Shown here one piece after another: positions 63,965 to 64,000 of a stretch of DNA of 64,000 nt (positions are counted from its first letter, which is position 1; the number at the start of each line of letters is the position of its first letter). The position numbers were made by a program, and so were the translations under genes. This DNA is from Gammaproteobacteria bacterium (GTDB lineage: Bacteria > Pseudomonadota > Gammaproteobacteria > Chromatiales > Chromatiaceae): the NCBI GenBank assembly GCA_020445415.1, contig JAGRGP010000003.1, forward strand, positions 20,638 through 84,637. Direction: 5' to 3'. The notes under the pieces are model-generated. The model saw only the letters and a list, made by a program, of their open reading frames with translations. It was not told where the DNA came from and searched no databases.

Positions 63965-64000
63965 CTACATCATGCCGCCCATTCCGCCCATACCACCCAT
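63965..64000 (-). CDS. groL: Chaperonin GroEL, last 12 codons
   Basis: Only the C-terminal Met-Gly repeat tail is in the window (MGGMGGMGGMM then TAG), the hallmark of GroEL, pointing into the ring cavity. The rest lies beyond the right edge. Confidence 0.85.
   Translation of the reverse strand: MGGMGGMGGMM

Noticed and set aside
1..64000. CRISPR arrays, insertion sequences, phage genes and tRNAs
   Set aside because: None was seen on reading both strands; no regularly spaced repeats, transposase motifs or tRNA cloverleaf sequence.

Overview
The window is a stretch of a gammaproteobacterial chromosome. The clearest taxonomic signs are the UPF0149-pepP-ubiH-ubiI operon lying divergent to a short coiled-coil gene, zapA and a 6S RNA gene, the glnE-ilvE pair next to lipopolysaccharide (LPS) core genes, and an O-antigen-type cluster whose gene order follows Pseudomonas aeruginosa wbp loci. 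The two-subunit glycine decarboxylase (gcvPA/gcvPB) would suit a Chromatiales-like lineage, but that is only inference. I saw no insertion sequence, phage gene, tRNA or CRISPR array.

Layout. 1-6 kb (minus strand): moaB (cut by the window edge), a PfkB-type kinase, and a signalling pair: an HDOD-GAF histidine kinase with a REC-PAS-GGDEF-EAL cyclic-di-GMP protein. 6.3-7.3 kb (plus): a MinD/CpsD-like protein with a damaged P-loop. 7.3-12.1 kb (minus): the glycine cleavage operon gcvT-gcvH-gcvPA-gcvPB behind a sigma70-type promoter and a tandem glycine riboswitch. 12.6-17.1 kb (plus): an RND efflux adaptor and pump. 17.3-21.7 kb (minus): the ubiquinone/pepP operon. 21.8-23.9 kb (plus): a TIGR02449-type coiled-coil gene, zapA, 6S RNA, a decayed fau (5-formyltetrahydrofolate cyclo-ligase) pseudogene and a histone H1-like protein. 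24.0-28.3 kb: ilvA, rpiA, a DegS-type protease and a small secreted Arg/His-rich protein.

28.5-54.6 kb is an almost unbroken minus-strand block for surface polysaccharide and LPS. Reading along transcription: hldE and msbA (core heptose, lipid A-core export), ugd, a metallo-beta-lactamase RNase-like protein, wbpP, a NodB-type deacetylase overlapping a formyltransferase, wbpM, wbpB, wbpD, wbpE, wzx, hisH, hisF, wbpG, a glycosyltransferase, a UDP-GlcNAc 2-epimerase, a second glycosyltransferase, then a phosphoglycosyl transferase / acetyltransferase / aminotransferase trio of PglC-PglD-PglE type, and waaA. Together these predict a glycan started by a bacillosamine-like (QuiNAc4NAc) sugar and containing a 2,3-diamino-mannuronic acid that is amidinated by WbpG/HisH/HisF. 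No O-antigen polymerase (wzy), wbpA or ligase is visible.

54.8-59.6 kb holds a divergent unknown membrane protein, a heptosyltransferase-family protein, a GT4 glycosyltransferase and a sulfotransferase. 59.7-64 kb (minus) has a zinc-finger protein, ilvE, glnE and, after a strong terminator, the last 12 codons of groL. Many genes overlap by 4 bases (ATGA/GTGA/TTGA), showing translational coupling, and several start with GTG or TTG.
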